64,000 bases of DNA from Ophiocordyceps camponoti-saundersi (nom. inval.). Taxonomy: Eukaryota > Ascomycota > Sordariomycetes > Hypocreales > Ophiocordycipitaceae. Positions 33,663 to 44,927 of the stretch are shown here, in pieces. The stretch is taken from positions 1 through 64,000 of the forward strand of contig PDHQ01000061.1 in NCBI GenBank assembly GCA_003339415.1, written 5' to 3'. Made by a program: the position numbers and the translations under genes. Numbering within the stretch: the stretch's first letter is position 1; every line of letters begins with the position of its first letter. Under the pieces are notes generated by a model that was given only the letters and a program-made list of their open reading frames with translations, made no database searches and had not been told where the DNA came from.

Positions 33663-36600
33663 TCAACCGCCCGTCGTCTCTCCATCCATCCATCGGCCAC
33701 CAGAAACGAGATGCGAAAGAGCTCCTCCATTGCGAATAAGGTCGTCGTACCGACCCTGCTCGACGACGACGCCGTGGCCCAGAACGATGACATGGTCGAC
33801 ACTGCGCATCATTCGAGGGCAGTGGGTAGCAACGACCACGGCGGTGCCGCTTCGACCGGTCACGCGACGTACGGCGCGGCGGACGGCTCGAGCGGCCTCG
33901 GCATCGAGTGCGCTTGTCGGCTCGTCCATCAGAAGGAGCTTCGGGCGGCGAACCAAGGCGCGGGCGATGGCGAGGCGCTGCGCCTGACCGGCGGAGAGGG
34001 CCTGGCCGCCGTCGCCGAGTGGCGTGGCATACCCGCGAGGCAGTGAAGAGACGAAGTCGTGCAGGCCGGCTGCGCGGGAGGCGGCTTCGAGCCATGATCG
34101 GTCGCCGCGGAGGGGGCTGTCGTGGGGCAGGCCGTACAGCACGTTCTCCGTTACCGTGGCGGGAAAGACGAAGGGCGACTGCGGCACCAGAGCGGTGGCG
34201 GATCGGAGCCGGGACATGTCGACGTCGCTGCTTGCAACGCCGGAGAAGCTGAGCGACGGCCGCTTGTTCACGTCGTCGTCAGGCGCGTACAGGCCCAGCA
34301 TGAGCGAGAGCAGTGTCGACTTGCCGCACCCCGAAGCGCCGACGATGGCGATGCTCTGTCCCGGTGATATGTCGAGAGAGACTCGGCGCAGGACCGGGTC
34401 GCTGCCGCGATAGGAAAAGGTGAGTTCGGACATGCATAGTGGCACTGGCTCGACGACTTCTTTCTTCCTCCTCCCCAGGCTCTCTCTGGACGACAATGGC
34501 AGCGAGGCATATGCCAGTAGAGGGCCGGCGGCGGCCTGGGCCAGCGTCAGCTGTGGCAGGCCGTTGAGCATCTCGCATGAGGTGCCGATGCCGAAGAGAA
34601 GGAGAGTGATGACTTGAAGAACGGGGGCCGCGTTGACGCCGTCGTCGCCCGTCAGCAGCTTCATGCCGTAGTAGAAAACGAGCGCGGTGAGACCGTAGCT
34701 CGTCGACTGGTAGAGGCCATAGAGCCAGCTGGTCCGGATGGCGCGCGTCATGCCGAGGGACCGCGTGTGCGCAGCGCTGGCGCTGTAGCGACGCGTCTGG
34801 TGAGCGGCCAGGTGGAGGGAGCGGACGAGACGGATGTTGGTGAGAGTTTCCGTCATGAGCGCACTCGAGTCCTCGGCGCCGACGTTGCAGCGCCGCTCCC
34901 ACTCGCTGCTCACTGCGGCGTAGCCCCTGACGGCGGCCATGGTCAGGGGCATGGGCGAGAGGGCGATGAGCGTCAGCCGCCACTCGACGACGAGAGCCCA
35001 GACTACGGAGCCGGTCATGATGGCGCCGACGAGGACTAGGATCGGCAGGACGCGACCGACCAGGTGACGCATCTCCTCGGCGTTGCGCTCCAGACACTCG
35101 ACGACGCGGCCCGGTGCGTGCCTGGCCTCGTCGAACCATGGCTTCGGCTGACGCAGAATCCTGCTCAGGGCCTCGACCCTGACCCTGTCCACCCAGGCCT
35201 GGCCCGCCATATCAAGCAGATACTGGCCAAAGCCGGTTCCGAGGCCATCGACGACGGCCATGGCCAGTAGGTAAAGAGCCCATCGTTGGCTCTCTGCCAG
35301 CCTGTCGCCCGACGACCACATGACGGCCATCAGCTGCGACAGGCAGTAGGCAAATACCGGCGTCGTCGCGGCGCCAACGAGGCATACGACGAGCCCGAGA
35401 AAAAGCTTTAGTCTCTCCTTTGCTGAGAGCAAGGGCCATACGGTGCTCAGAATGGTGACAAAAGGCGCGTGCCTCGGTGACGAGTTGACATGCTCTTTGG
35501 TCATCGCGAGAGTCATCTGCCGCAGCTTTGATATGCCTTTTCGCCGCTCAGCAGCTCCAAAGACGAACCCAGGTCTGTCGTCGTCGTCGTCATCGTTGTC
35601 GTCGTGATTATAGTAGTTGTAGCTGTAGTCGTCCTCATTGTCTGTTTCAACGTGGACATTCGAAATCGTCCCTTTCTCTTCACTGCCACACCCAAGCATT
35701 AAGGTTTCCCTCAACGAATCTTCAGGGCGCAGCTCCTTTGACGGCGTACGACAGCTGATCGACCTCTCCAACAAATCTCTCCCACAAAACGTCGCGTCTT
35801 GCGTCCTCGTCTGCAGCGCGCGCCCCGCGTTTATCCCAAGCGACATCCTCGCCCCTGCCCTAGTGGGCGACAGGAGGCCGCCGATGGAAAGGCGTTGTGC
35901 TGAAGGCGATGCGACAAGTGCCAAGTCTAAAGTGGCCGCTTCGATGATGTCTTTGGGCCCGCAAGATGGAGCGCCGTCCCTTCTCCGGCCGTCGTCCGCC
36001 AACCATCCCAGATCATCGAGGTCTCGCTTGAACCCCTGGCGAGCAACGGCTGACTGGTCTAGGACGTACATGTATTCGTCGTCGTCGATACTGGCCAAGT
36101 CATGAGTGATGATGATGGTCGTCTTATCCTTTCGCCACTTCCGGATCGCGTCCATGACCAGCCCTCGGCTGACTTGGTCGAGGCTGCTCGTCACCTCATC
36201 CAGCACGAGAACGGTCGGGTTCCTCAGGTACGCCCGAGCCACAGCAACTCTTTGCTTCTGACCGTCGCTGAGGTCGACGCCTCCGGGCCCGACATCTGTG
36301 TCAAGGCCCTGAGGCAGGGCAGCAATGGTTGACTGCAACATCGCGGCTTGACAGGCGGCGAGAATCTGCTCCTTGGAAGCCAAGTCTGGGTCCGAATATC
36401 CGAGAGCCACGTTGTTGTAGAGCGAATCGTTGAACAGTGTGCTCTCCTGCTGGATTAGCGTTATATTCTCGCGAACCCAGCTAGCATCGAGCTGGCTCAT
36501 AGGCTGTCCGTCGACGGAGATGCTGCCGCTTAGGGGCTGGTATAAGTTAGCCACGAGGCTGCCGACAGTACTTTTCCCGGAGCCGCTTTTGCCGACGACA

Positions 36601-37963
36601 AAGGTAGTCTGGCCCGCTGGAAAGGCGAGCGAGACCCGTTGCAGGACCGTCTTGGCTGGGTTCGAAGGGTACGCGAAGCTCACCTGTGGGTAGTCTGCGT
36701 CAGCTGATGCGCACTATTGAAGGGAGAAGGAAATATCACGTACGTCTGTAAATTGCACGTCTCCCACGCAGTACTCCAATCGAAAGCGGCGCGCGTCCCC
36801 GTCGATACTCTCGACGGCCTCCTCGACGAGCCGCCACAGGAAGCTTCCCGCAGCGCCGCCCTTGGAGAGAACAAGCCAGTGAGAGGCCAGAGCCTCGGCA
36901 GCCTGGACAGCAGCCACGGTCAAGTAGATAGCCACCACCACCTGTCCTGGTTGCAGCCCGTCCCGAACCAGCACGATGCCGTACCAGAAGCCGAGGATGA
37001 ATATAGAGACGGCCCAGAAGGCAGTGTAGCCCATCTGTATCGAGTTGTACCGGGCCTGGATCCGGAACTGAGCTCCTGCCATACCAAGAGCGTCGCGATA
37101 CTGACGCAGCTCTCTACCGGAACCATTGAAGGCCTTAACCAGGTCGATGGCCGCCAAAGATGCCCTGGCCAGCTTCGTAGCCCGCTCGAGACGCGCCTTT
37201 TGATCCCGAATTGCTGGTTCAAGCTTGCGAGTGGCGAGGGAGAGCACGATGGCACAAACTGGCAGAGTTGCGAGAAGCACCAGCGTCATCTTCCACGAGT
37301 AGTACATGGCCACGGTCAGGGAGGCGCACGAGGCCAGAACATCGCACACCAGAAAGCCAAGGACCTGAGCCGTGGCGGACTGAAGCTCTCGCGTCTGACT
37401 GTCGTCATCAATGCACCGTTAGCAGGTCGGCGATGAAGAACAAAGAAGTGATGGTAGGTAGCATACGTTTGAATTCTGCTCAAGAGACCCGGCAGGCCAT
37501 GGTGCAGCCTGTCGAACCAGGCCATGTCCTTGGCCAGCAAGCTCTGAAAGACGCGACGACGAGCGTTGTCTGCTTGCAACTCGCCAAAGGTAACCCATAG
37601 CGCCAGGAAGGCGACATTAACAAGACAGGTGACGAAGCCCAGACCAAGCAGTAATAGACACCACCTCGACACGGCCTCGAGAGCGTTGTGTGCGGACAAA
37701 GTCCCGTTTCCGAACTTAGCAACGACTTCGAAAATGCGACCGAGGACGATTGCCAGAACCGTATGAAGGACGGCGATAGCCAGGGAGGCCAGAACGGAGG
37801 GAAAGAGCACAAGATAATGACGCCGCGTAGTAAAGGCAAAGATGCTGCCCCAGCATTGACTGATACCTTGAGGCAGACGAGGGAGCGGTTTCGAGAGCGC
37901 GGAATAGAATGCGGTGGAGTTTTTAACAGGCTCGAAGTCCTTGGAGTCTTTGCGCTCGAGCAT
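33663..37963 (-). CDS. Full-size ABCB transporter, STE6-like
   Basis: An MDR-type exporter with order TMD1-NBD1-TMD2-NBD2. Exons are 37963-37467, 37398-36744 and 36683-33663; the introns are 37399-37466 and 36684-36743, and the product is 1390 residues. NBD1 has Walker A GKSGSGKST (415-423), a variant signature LSDGQ (522-526) and VLVLDEVTSSLD. NBD2 has GASGCGKST, LSAGQ and LLLMDEPTSALD. The NBD1 stretch TLFNDSLYNNV and the TTIIITHDL segment resemble Ste6, the a-factor pheromone exporter, more than drug-type MDR proteins, so pheromone export is my leading but unproven guess. The linker after NBD1 is long, acidic and Asp/Asn-rich. The start is ATG at 37963; the frame extends a little upstream without another ATG. 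It is divergent from the PBDC1-like gene. Confidence 0.88.
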
Positions 37964-38784
37964 CGTGTTATCACGATCTCGCACGAAACAGGATGAAGAT
38001 GCAGAAATTGAAGGCTGTAAGGGAAGTCCAGAGAGTTGCTACTGAAAGCACTTGAAAAACAGCCATTGAAAGAGCCTCATATTGTCCGTTGGGGCAAGTA
38101 CAAGATATGAACAATGCCGCAGTCATGCTTGTTAGCATTGTCCTTCGCTTGTGCGTCCATCGATCTTTAGAAGCCCGTACCCGCCGCTTCTGTCAATCAA
38201 AAAATCCCAACACATGCAACCATGACAGCTGAGTCTCGAATGTGAGAGCCCTGAGTCGAGCCTCGGTCGAGGGGCGAAGCGCGTGCCATCATCTCCATTC
38301 TCTTCCAGATGACTCGAGAACAGAGCTCGCTGCACAGACCGCTATTCATCGGCATCGACTCCTAGATTTCTAGACAATGAAAGAGCACACAACAAAGGAC
38401 ATGAACAGACGGGGACTTGTTTCAAGTGAGCAACGATGGCGGCATCTCGAGATTATTCCTTGTCCCGCTCTTTCATCGTGAGTGGAACTGAGTCTGAGTC
38501 TCTGAGGCGAGCGTCAAAGGATTGTTCGGTATGACTACCTACCTACCAATGAGTGAGTCTACAGATGAGTGCAAATTAACAGGGCCGTGTGAAGCACAGT
38601 GCTATCGACATTACATACAGCTACGATATAACTTTATAAGCAACTACCACATACCACCTACGCATAGGTACAGTACGCATACTTTCGACCTCAATCAACA
38701 TCCCGACGTCGCCGTAAGTCCGCGCCACAAGCTCGTCATCCGTTGCAGACCACTCTTCAGCATCACCCGGCCGGTTCCAGTATC
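37964..38784. other. Shared upstream region of divergent genes
   Basis: About 820 bp between the ABCB and PBDC1-like starts. It contains a CCTA run (38534-38548). Short frames here look random. It should hold both promoters. Confidence 0.6.
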
Positions 38785-39437
38785 ATGGATCCTATCAATC
38801 AGCTCTCAGGCGCCACGGTGCCCGCAGGCTTCGACGCCGAGCAGGCCATTAACATGGAAGAGGTGCGTGTCAGTGTCTAGACCGTACACCCACGAAGCTG
38901 AGAAATCCCCTCTCCATGCTTTAGATGGAGCAGCAGTTTGCCGTCAAGGCCGTTCAGCAGATGCAGACATACTGGTCCCTTCTTGAGACTGTCAAGGGCT
39001 CTTCGCTCAGGCTGACGAAGATGGACGACGACATCTACGCCCATCTGATTGAGGCCTTTCCCGACTTTGATCCCGCCGCTACCATAGACGAGGACGAGAT
39101 GAAAAGCAAGGCCGGCAAGGAACGCTGGAGGGCCTTCATGATGGCCTATGAAAAGAAAATTGATGATTATAATTTCGGTACCATGGTTCGCGACAGCCCC
39201 AAAGCCGAGTACGAGGAGAAGACGACAATATTTGGTATGTCTTTGGCTTGGCCTGCCGACGACCGCTGACGATCTCCCGTAGTCCCGAGGATGCAGTTTT
39301 ACGCCATCGAAATCGCCCGGTAATGGCCCTTTTGTGTGGTGACTGGCGGCTGGCTCGCTAACGCTTCCGGTCGTAGGAACAAGAAAGGTTTGAATGACTG
39401 GATCCACGACAAAGCCCAGGCCGAAAAGTCCACATAG
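38785..39437 (+). CDS. PBDC1/Ypl225w-like protein
   Basis: A small conserved cytosolic protein of the PBDC1 family (polysaccharide biosynthesis domain). The yeast member, Ypl225w/Chp1, helps newly made elongation factor eEF1A to fold. Four exons (38785-38862, 38925-39234, 39283-39319, 39377-39437) give 161 residues, the usual family size. Exon 3 is only 37 nt. Visible family features are FAVKAVQQM with YWSLLE, RWRAFMMAYEKK, DYNFGTM, MQFYAIEIARN and GLNDWI. All introns are GT-AG and 48-62 nt. The first start gives MDPINQLSGATVPAGFDAEQ, normal for this family. The stop is only 79 bp from the stop of the convergent MFS gene, so the 3-prime UTRs probably overlap. Confidence 0.92.
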
Positions 39438-39515
39438 TCGACTTTGGTGTCGAAATTTACGCTGCGAAACCACGAACCACCCACAAGCCGATAATTCTCA
39501 TCCTTGCAGCGACTG

Positions 39516-41402
39516 TCAAAAGCCTATCAGATTTCCAATTTGAGAGTATCCGCTGAGATTGAGTAATGGACGGTGCAGGAATTTGCTTACCGTTGCAAAT
39601 TTGCTACTGGTACGCAATCGCTTCCCAAACAAGACCAACACCCACGGCGTAACCGACAGAACCACCGCAATGCACCCCAGGACGGCACCCACCCCCCGGC
39701 GACCCAGATTGGTTAGCATCACCACTGTGAGGAGAGGAAAGCCCCCTCCCATCAGGTTGCGGCAGAAATTCTGCGAGGCTAGAGCCGATGACGTGTATGT
39801 TCCGTACGCGTCGGCTAGGTAGTTTATGCTGGCAAGGTAAATAGAGAAAATGCCCCAGATCGCGAAGCCGATGCCAATGGGCTCCGCGTAATCGCTCGTG
39901 TACTCGGGCAACACGAATGCGCCCAAAAGACCTAATGGAAGAAAGAGAGCGGTGATACACGTTGTGTAGAGCCGCGCCTCAGGCGCTTCCGCGGGGAACC
40001 GCTTCCTCATGTAGGTCCAAAATCTCGAATCCGCGTATCGGAAGACAGCGTCGTCGCCATGCTCTCTCCATTGGGGATGCTTGAAGAGCTGCTGCAGCGC
40101 GATGCTTGCGCCGGCTCCGACGGCAGACGTCGCCACCATAACTCCATATACGGGAATTAATCTATGCGGATCCTTCCGGTGAAGTAGGGGCAGCATCGAA
40201 AATGAGAGATATAGCACGCCCCAGGCAAAGGCCATCCAGAGGGAGAAGAAGAAGACTATGGGATCCATGACGAGGAGATAGAACGGACGCAGGACCGATG
40301 TGGTCATCACCTTGCCGACAGACGGCCGCCTGACCAGCCATCGAACTCGCTGCAGTCGGCCAAATTTAGTCCGCTTGTTATTGGTCGGGTCGTCGGCTGA
40401 AAGGTCTCTTGCTCCTTCAAGACTTGATCCACTCGCGCTCATGGAACAGCGAGGTGGCGTCGGGGTCGTCTCGTCGGCGTTGAACACCCAGACACCGTAC
40501 GAGCCGAGCCTCTCCAGTTCCTCATACCACTTATTCAAAAGCTGAGCCTTCTTCGCAAGGACGACAGACTCCCGGCTCTCACTGTATACAAGGAGAAAGG
40601 CCGTCAGAATAGCGGCATCGGCGCAGGCCTGGTGCCAGAAAATCAACTTCCACAGAAGCGATCGCTGATCTATGATGCGAATCAGGATGCTCGCCACCAG
40701 CGGCCCAGCCGAATACCCGGCCATGACGAAGCCCGTGAAGAGGGCCATGGGCGTGTTCCTTTCCTCCCCTTCCCACAAGTCCACGATGACGCCGTTTGCG
40801 ATGATGCTGAAAACCGAAGCACCTGCCCCAACGAAGAATCGCGCCACCAGCAGGCCTGCCGGGTTGCGAACCAAGGAGGTGAGGATCTGACAGCCGACGA
40901 ACAACGCCGCCGAAGCAATGAAGATCGGATAGCGGCCCCAAATCTCGGAGACGGGCGCCAGGACCATGGGGGCTAGTCCATAGCCGAGACAAAACGTGCT
41001 GATGCCTAGGAGAATAAGGAGCGGCGTCGTCCGTAGCTCCTCCGTTCCGGCGGCTGCAGCCGGTGAGTACGCCCCGGCCGCGTACGCGGCAAGGAAAACC
41101 GCTACGCACAAGAGGGCGAGAACTGTGTTTTTCCGTGCGGCGCCCCAGTGAAGAGGCCTTGTGAGTTGCTGAAAACCCGGGCTGGGCGGTAGAGCTTCAC
41201 CGTATCCTAATGTCGGAATCCTGGCCATGGGCAGTCTGGTGTCGAAAGTGAGATATTGATATAAGATAGGACTTTGGGCATCGAGCCTCGCCATCCGTGT
41301 GTCCTCTTCTTCTGAGGAGAAACTCATGGCCGAGGTGCTCAGTCCCGGCCCGCCGGGCTCCGGTATGGGTTGTTCACGACAGACCTGGGATGGCACAGTC
41401 AT
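39516..41402 (-). CDS. MFS transporter, DHA1 (drug:proton antiporter) type
   Basis: A 12-helix major facilitator, probably a proton-coupled exporter at the plasma membrane. The single open frame gives 628 residues. After about 90 hydrophilic residues, TM1 begins near NTVLALLCVAVFLAAYAAG. The family motif A is seen as LAPVSEIWGRYPIF, and ARFFVGAGAS and a long central loop between TM6 and TM7 follow the DHA1 pattern. The C-terminus is uncertain: DHA1 proteins often end at about SKFA, and a GTAAGC donor lies right after SKFAT. Splicing 39513-39590 would end the protein at 39498 with four new residues, while read-through adds about 25 residues to 39516. The substrate is unknown, and its neighbours do not form a biosynthetic cluster. 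Confidence 0.9.
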   Translation of the reverse strand: MTVPSQVCREQPIPEPGGPGLSTSAMSFSSEEEDTRMARLDAQSPILYQYLTFDTRLPMARIPTLGYGEALPPSPGFQQLTRPLHWGAARKNTVLALLCVAVFLAAYAAGAYSPAAAAGTEELRTTPLLILLGISTFCLGYGLAPMVLAPVSEIWGRYPIFIASAALFVGCQILTSLVRNPAGLLVARFFVGAGASVFSIIANGVIVDLWEGEERNTPMALFTGFVMAGYSAGPLVASILIRIIDQRSLLWKLIFWHQACADAAILTAFLLVYSESRESVVLAKKAQLLNKWYEELERLGSYGVWVFNADETTPTPPRCSMSASGSSLEGARDLSADDPTNNKRTKFGRLQRVRWLVRRPSVGKVMTTSVLRPFYLLVMDPIVFFFSLWMAFAWGVLYLSFSMLPLLHRKDPHRLIPVYGVMVATSAVGAGASIALQQLFKHPQWREHGDDAVFRYADSRFWTYMRKRFPAEAPEARLYTTCITALFLPLGLLGAFVLPEYTSDYAEPIGIGFAIWGIFSIYLASINYLADAYGTYTSSALASQNFCRNLMGGGFPLLTVVMLTNLGRRGVGAVLGCIAVVLSVTPWVLVLFGKRLRTSSKFATVSKFLHRPLLNLSGYSQIGNLIGF

Positions 41403-41898
41403 CGTGCGATGTCGCCGACTGTAGAAGCAAGCAATTGTCTTTCTTCAACAAGTTCAGTCAACGGAAGAAGCCTACAAGAACTGAGCATCATCTTATAACA
41501 ACAGCAGGCCGCGCCATGTAGTTTCAGATCCAGAGTGTCTGATTTCGGAGTCATCCGGCGTGAGTAGTTGAAGTAAGGACAAAGGCCACAGCGATCGTCT
41601 ACGAAGTAAGAAATCGAAGTGGCGCCAAGCCCGCCACACCCATTTACCCCATTTCTCAACTGCCCACCACGCCGTGCCTCTTGTTGTGTGCAGAGGCGTG
41701 TCGATCCTCCGATATTTAAAGAATTCAAGCCGAAAGTCGCACCACAGCTACCGGCAACTAACCATTGCGCGGGTGAAAGACATGGTTTTTACAGAGTGCT
41801 TCTGCAGCTGGTGAGTCGTTCTGCCTCAAATAAGTGGCGTGTAGGAACTTGGCCATCGGAGAGACAAGCTCCGTTGCGCCAAATCAGTGACATAATTG
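41403..41898. other. Intergenic region upstream of the MFS gene
   Basis: Promoter region of the MFS gene and 3-prime flank of the membrane-protein gene. A plus-strand frame at 41619-42059 overlaps the real minus-strand gene and lacks family features. I see nothing else here. Confidence 0.55.
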
Positions 41899-42810
41899 TT
41901 ATTTCTTGTTGTTTGGTGTTTCCGAAACAGCCATCTCAAAGGGACCTGAGAGGTGAGCCGCGGATGTTGGCCGCGGAGCACAATGACTCAGGGAGTTCGC
42001 TTGCAGCTCACAAGGACCTATTGGTATGCTTGCCATCTCAGCAGGCTCTGTCTCTTTAAAAGTGAGTGGTTCTGAAGCTCTGCATTCTGCAGACCCCTCA
42101 AGAGCTGCTGGCTGAGGCTCTTTCTTCCCCTTCCACAGGTATCTTTTGATGCAAAACCCGAGAACCACTGAGGCGACAAGACCGACCACGACGCCCACAG
42201 CGATCGCGACAGTATATCCATGGCCGACGGCAGTTGCTGGAGCTGTCGGGAAAACGACGTCGCTTGTTGATAAGGAAGCAGTGACGGTGCCGGGCCCATA
42301 TGTTTCAGACACAGTTGCGAAATCGCTGGACAGTGGCGTATGAGAAGTCAAAGGTGCCGGGGATTCGGACGCGGCTTTGTGCAGGTTAACATCTCGCCAG
42401 CGAATTTCAAATGCAGGAACAGATAGAACTGTGCCGGCGAGGTCGGACGTGGCAAAGCGTTGGTCTCTACCATCGGCATTGCATTCGTAGGCCCTGCAGC
42501 CCCAGCGTCAGCGGCGACAAGGCTCGCAGGAAAGTGGAGGCCAGTCTCACTCCGGCACGCATCTGACTACCGTCTCCTCGGCGTGATGGGGCCAGCCGTC
42601 ACTCGAAGCTGTCGATTGTGTGCACAAGGCCCGATAGCTAATGAAGCAAACCCCGGGCGAGTAGAAGCCACCGCGGGACCATAAGTCAATACCGCCTGGG
42701 ACGCGACAGCGCTCGAAATCGGCGGGTAGCACAGGAGCGGCGCAAGCCATCGCGGATTCCGTCATGGGCATGGAGGGGATGACGCCGTGAGAGAGGCTGT
42801 GCGTCATCAT
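41899..42810 (-). CDS. Single-pass membrane protein of unknown function
   Basis: Not assigned to a named family. Two exons (42810-42551 and 42493-41899, intron 42494-42550 with GTGAGA donor and GCTGACG branch) give 284 residues. The N-terminal part has Cys-containing motifs (GGFYSPGVCF, ALCTQ, VVRCVPEAYEC) that resemble the extracellular region of many fungal surface sensor-like proteins. Next is a Ser/Thr-rich stretch, one clear transmembrane helix (TVAIAVGVVVGLVASVVLG), a basic stop-transfer segment (KRYLWKGKK) and a hydrophilic tail. No strong signal peptide is visible at this start, so the true start may be different or spliced from upstream. A role at the cell surface is inference. Confidence 0.72.
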
Positions 42811-43186
42811 GGCTCACAAAAGAGGGAGGAAGAGAGAGAAGAAGCCTGGGAGAATCGGCGCAAGTCGGGTGACAGATGAGGTTCAGGTGTTTCTCTCCTG
42901 GACGGCGTAGGTTCACTCGGCTGAAGTCGTTTGCTCGGCGGTAGGGACACGGCAGACGATTACCTTCCGATATATACTAATAAGTGGCAAACCGCAGAGA
43001 GTTGCACAGGGCCGTGGCCATCTTCGCCGCATCATGGACAAAGAATGCTTGCTTTTCATCCCCCCCTCCGCATAGGTAGGTAGAGTCGAGACGAAGCCAT
43101 TGTATTCCACAGGTCAGAGTTCATGTGAATCACCGGCACAAATTCAGTATCGAGGTATGCATTGGTCAGTCACACGGCCACTGTTA
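42811..43186. other. Intergenic region between two minus-strand genes
   Basis: Upstream DNA of the membrane-protein gene and 3-prime flank of the DUF1769 gene. It includes a short TAGG run near 43074-43082. No gene is visible. Confidence 0.55.
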
Positions 43187-44248
43187 TCAGTCAACGTCTT
43201 CGATCTGGCTTTCGACCGCAACCTCTGATAATCGCTCGGAAACGGTGTCTCGAACGTCCGTGACACAGCCAGCAACAGCAGCCGCAGCCGCACTTTCAAC
43301 GGATCCGTCCTTGAGCGTACCATCGTCGTTGACGTCCGTCTTAAGATGAAGTGTGAATAGGACGACGAGGTAGACGGCACCGGTGCTCTTGTTTCTCAGG
43401 ACATATCTAAGTCTGTGTGAGCGCCTGCAGAGCTCGAGCGTTTAGTTCCATTTTTCATGCACTGCAATGCATGACAGAGGATATTAAGAAGCGACTCACC
43501 TGAGGCCTTGGCCGTCCCAGTACTTGATGACAGGCAGCTGAAAGCCCGGCAGCCGGAGGGAAAGATTTTCAAAATCGAGGTAAGGGTTGAAGAAGTCGAG
43601 GCCGTAGGTCTCGCCGTAGCGAAACAGCCACTTCGCCTTGGCCTCGTCGCGAAGCGCCCACTTCATGCGTTCCTTGCTTGTATTGGGCATCCCGAGCGAG
43701 GCGCGGGTAGCAAGACCTGCGCTGTCTCCGCCCTCATCGAACCAGAGTCCGCCTTTGACCTCGTCATAGACCCCGGGCCCGATGTGGAGCCGGTTGAAGG
43801 AGCTCAGAGCCGGGCCAAAGAGATAGGGCTGGTCGGCGTAGGGGTCGCCGTCGAGGCCGGGATCGACCCACCACTTGACAAAGCTCAAGGCAGCGCTGAA
43901 GCCCGGTGGCAATCTGTCTCGAATGGGGCGGTCGAAGTCATTGCCAAACTGCAAGTCCAAGCCGCTGATGCCCTCGCCCGGATTGTCTGAAGGCTCGAGC
44001 GGGGTGAAGCGCAGCGTGATGCTAAATTGGTCATCGTTGGTGTCGTGAGGGCTGGTGGAGAAGTATGGCGAGGTCTCGAGCGATGCGCGGGGCAGCCCAT
44101 GGTAGCTGCGGATGCGGACGTTGAGCTCCACGTCGGCGACAGGGCTCTGGATCCGGAGCGGCTCCGGTCGATTCACCGGCACCTCGACGTGGACCGCCTC
44201 GTCGTAGCCAGGGCCGGCCGTGACTCGGAGTACATACTGATCTGCCAT
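43187..44248 (-). CDS. DUF1769 family protein
   Basis: A fungal protein of unknown function. Two exons (44248-43500 and 43406-43187) with one 93-nt intron (43407-43499, donor GTGAGT) give 322 residues. The family core is clear: FGNDFDRPIRDRLPPGF, FVKWWVDPGLDGDPYAD, YLFGPALSSFN and a C-terminal conserved YWDGQGLRYVLRNK across the splice junction. The tail after this is Ala- and Val-rich and ends in acidic residues. It has no signal peptide or membrane helix, so a cytosolic place is likely. The start ATG at 44248 begins MADQYVLRVTAGPGY, a typical N-terminus for the family. The upstream gene is divergent, with a MITE-like repeat between them. Confidence 0.9.
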
Positions 44249-44927
44249 TGAGGGCCGAGTCGAAGAGGGATTGACAACTACCTAGGATGGCGTCTCATGG
44301 GCCAAAGGCGAACACGAGGCAAGGGAACGCATGCTCCGACAAAGATGGCCGCTGGAGAGTTTTCAAGGCAACCTTACAACGCAGGCATTCGACTACCAAG
44401 ACCTTACGTCATCGATCGATCATCGATGGACACTGTCAGAAACAACAGCTCAGGGCATATATCTGGCTATTAGCCGATGATCAAGCACTCACCGGGGTGC
44501 CCCAGCTTTTAGTGCAATGGAAGACGTTCATTCCTTCCTAACAGACACGTACAAAGGCACATACTGGGGGGAACCCTCCATGGCACCAAAAGTTAGGGCA
44601 CGCCAGTAAGTGCTTGATTATCGGCTAATAGCCATATATATGCCCTGAGCTGTTGTTTCTGATAACGCGCACATGAACTGAAAGGTACGCTCTAGGGTAA
44701 GCCAACAATGAAGCACTTGGCATCTGTCGTCGGCGCTCGCTGCTCAGTCTTTCAAGCCTTGTCCTCCTGCCCTCTGCAACAACAAATGGGATCGACGTCG
44801 GTCGGGCTCAAACTTCTCTGTCAAAATCCACCGATCCGATCGCAGCGCGGCCATCGAATATTACCCTTCATTCCTCCCAATGTCCTCTGCAGCGTGAGCA
44901 AGCTTAGTCGTCCAACGCACATCGCCC
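44249..44927. other. Divergent intergenic region with MITE-like repeat
   Basis: About 680 bp between the DUF1769 and F-box starts. It holds the inverted-repeat element at 44436-44662. A 92-codon frame at 44708-44986 has no family features and overlaps the F-box exon 1, so I do not call it. Confidence 0.6.
44436..44662. mobile_element. MITE-like inverted-repeat element
   Basis: Two arms of about 85 bp (44436-44520 and 44578-44662) are nearly perfect inverted copies around a spacer of about 57 bp. Ends start TCAGAAACAACAG and finish with the complement. Differences between arms are mainly transitions. There is no coding capacity. This fits a miniature inverted-repeat transposable element or a foldback element; the target duplication and the parent transposon were not identified. 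Confidence 0.72.

Noticed and set aside
37964..37984. Upstream extension of the ABCB protein to 37984
   Set aside because: The extension would begin with GTG, which is not expected as a start in a fungal nuclear gene; ATG at 37963 is preferred.
38522..38986. 154-codon plus-strand frame upstream of the PBDC1-like gene
   Set aside because: It overlaps the first exon and intron of the conserved gene in another frame and has no recognisable features.
29468..41402. Secondary-metabolite gene cluster
   Set aside because: Transporters are present, but there is no polyketide synthase, peptide synthetase, terpene cyclase or pathway regulator.
41619..42059. 146-codon plus-strand frame
   Set aside because: It is antisense to the conserved C-terminal exon of the single-pass membrane protein and lacks motifs.
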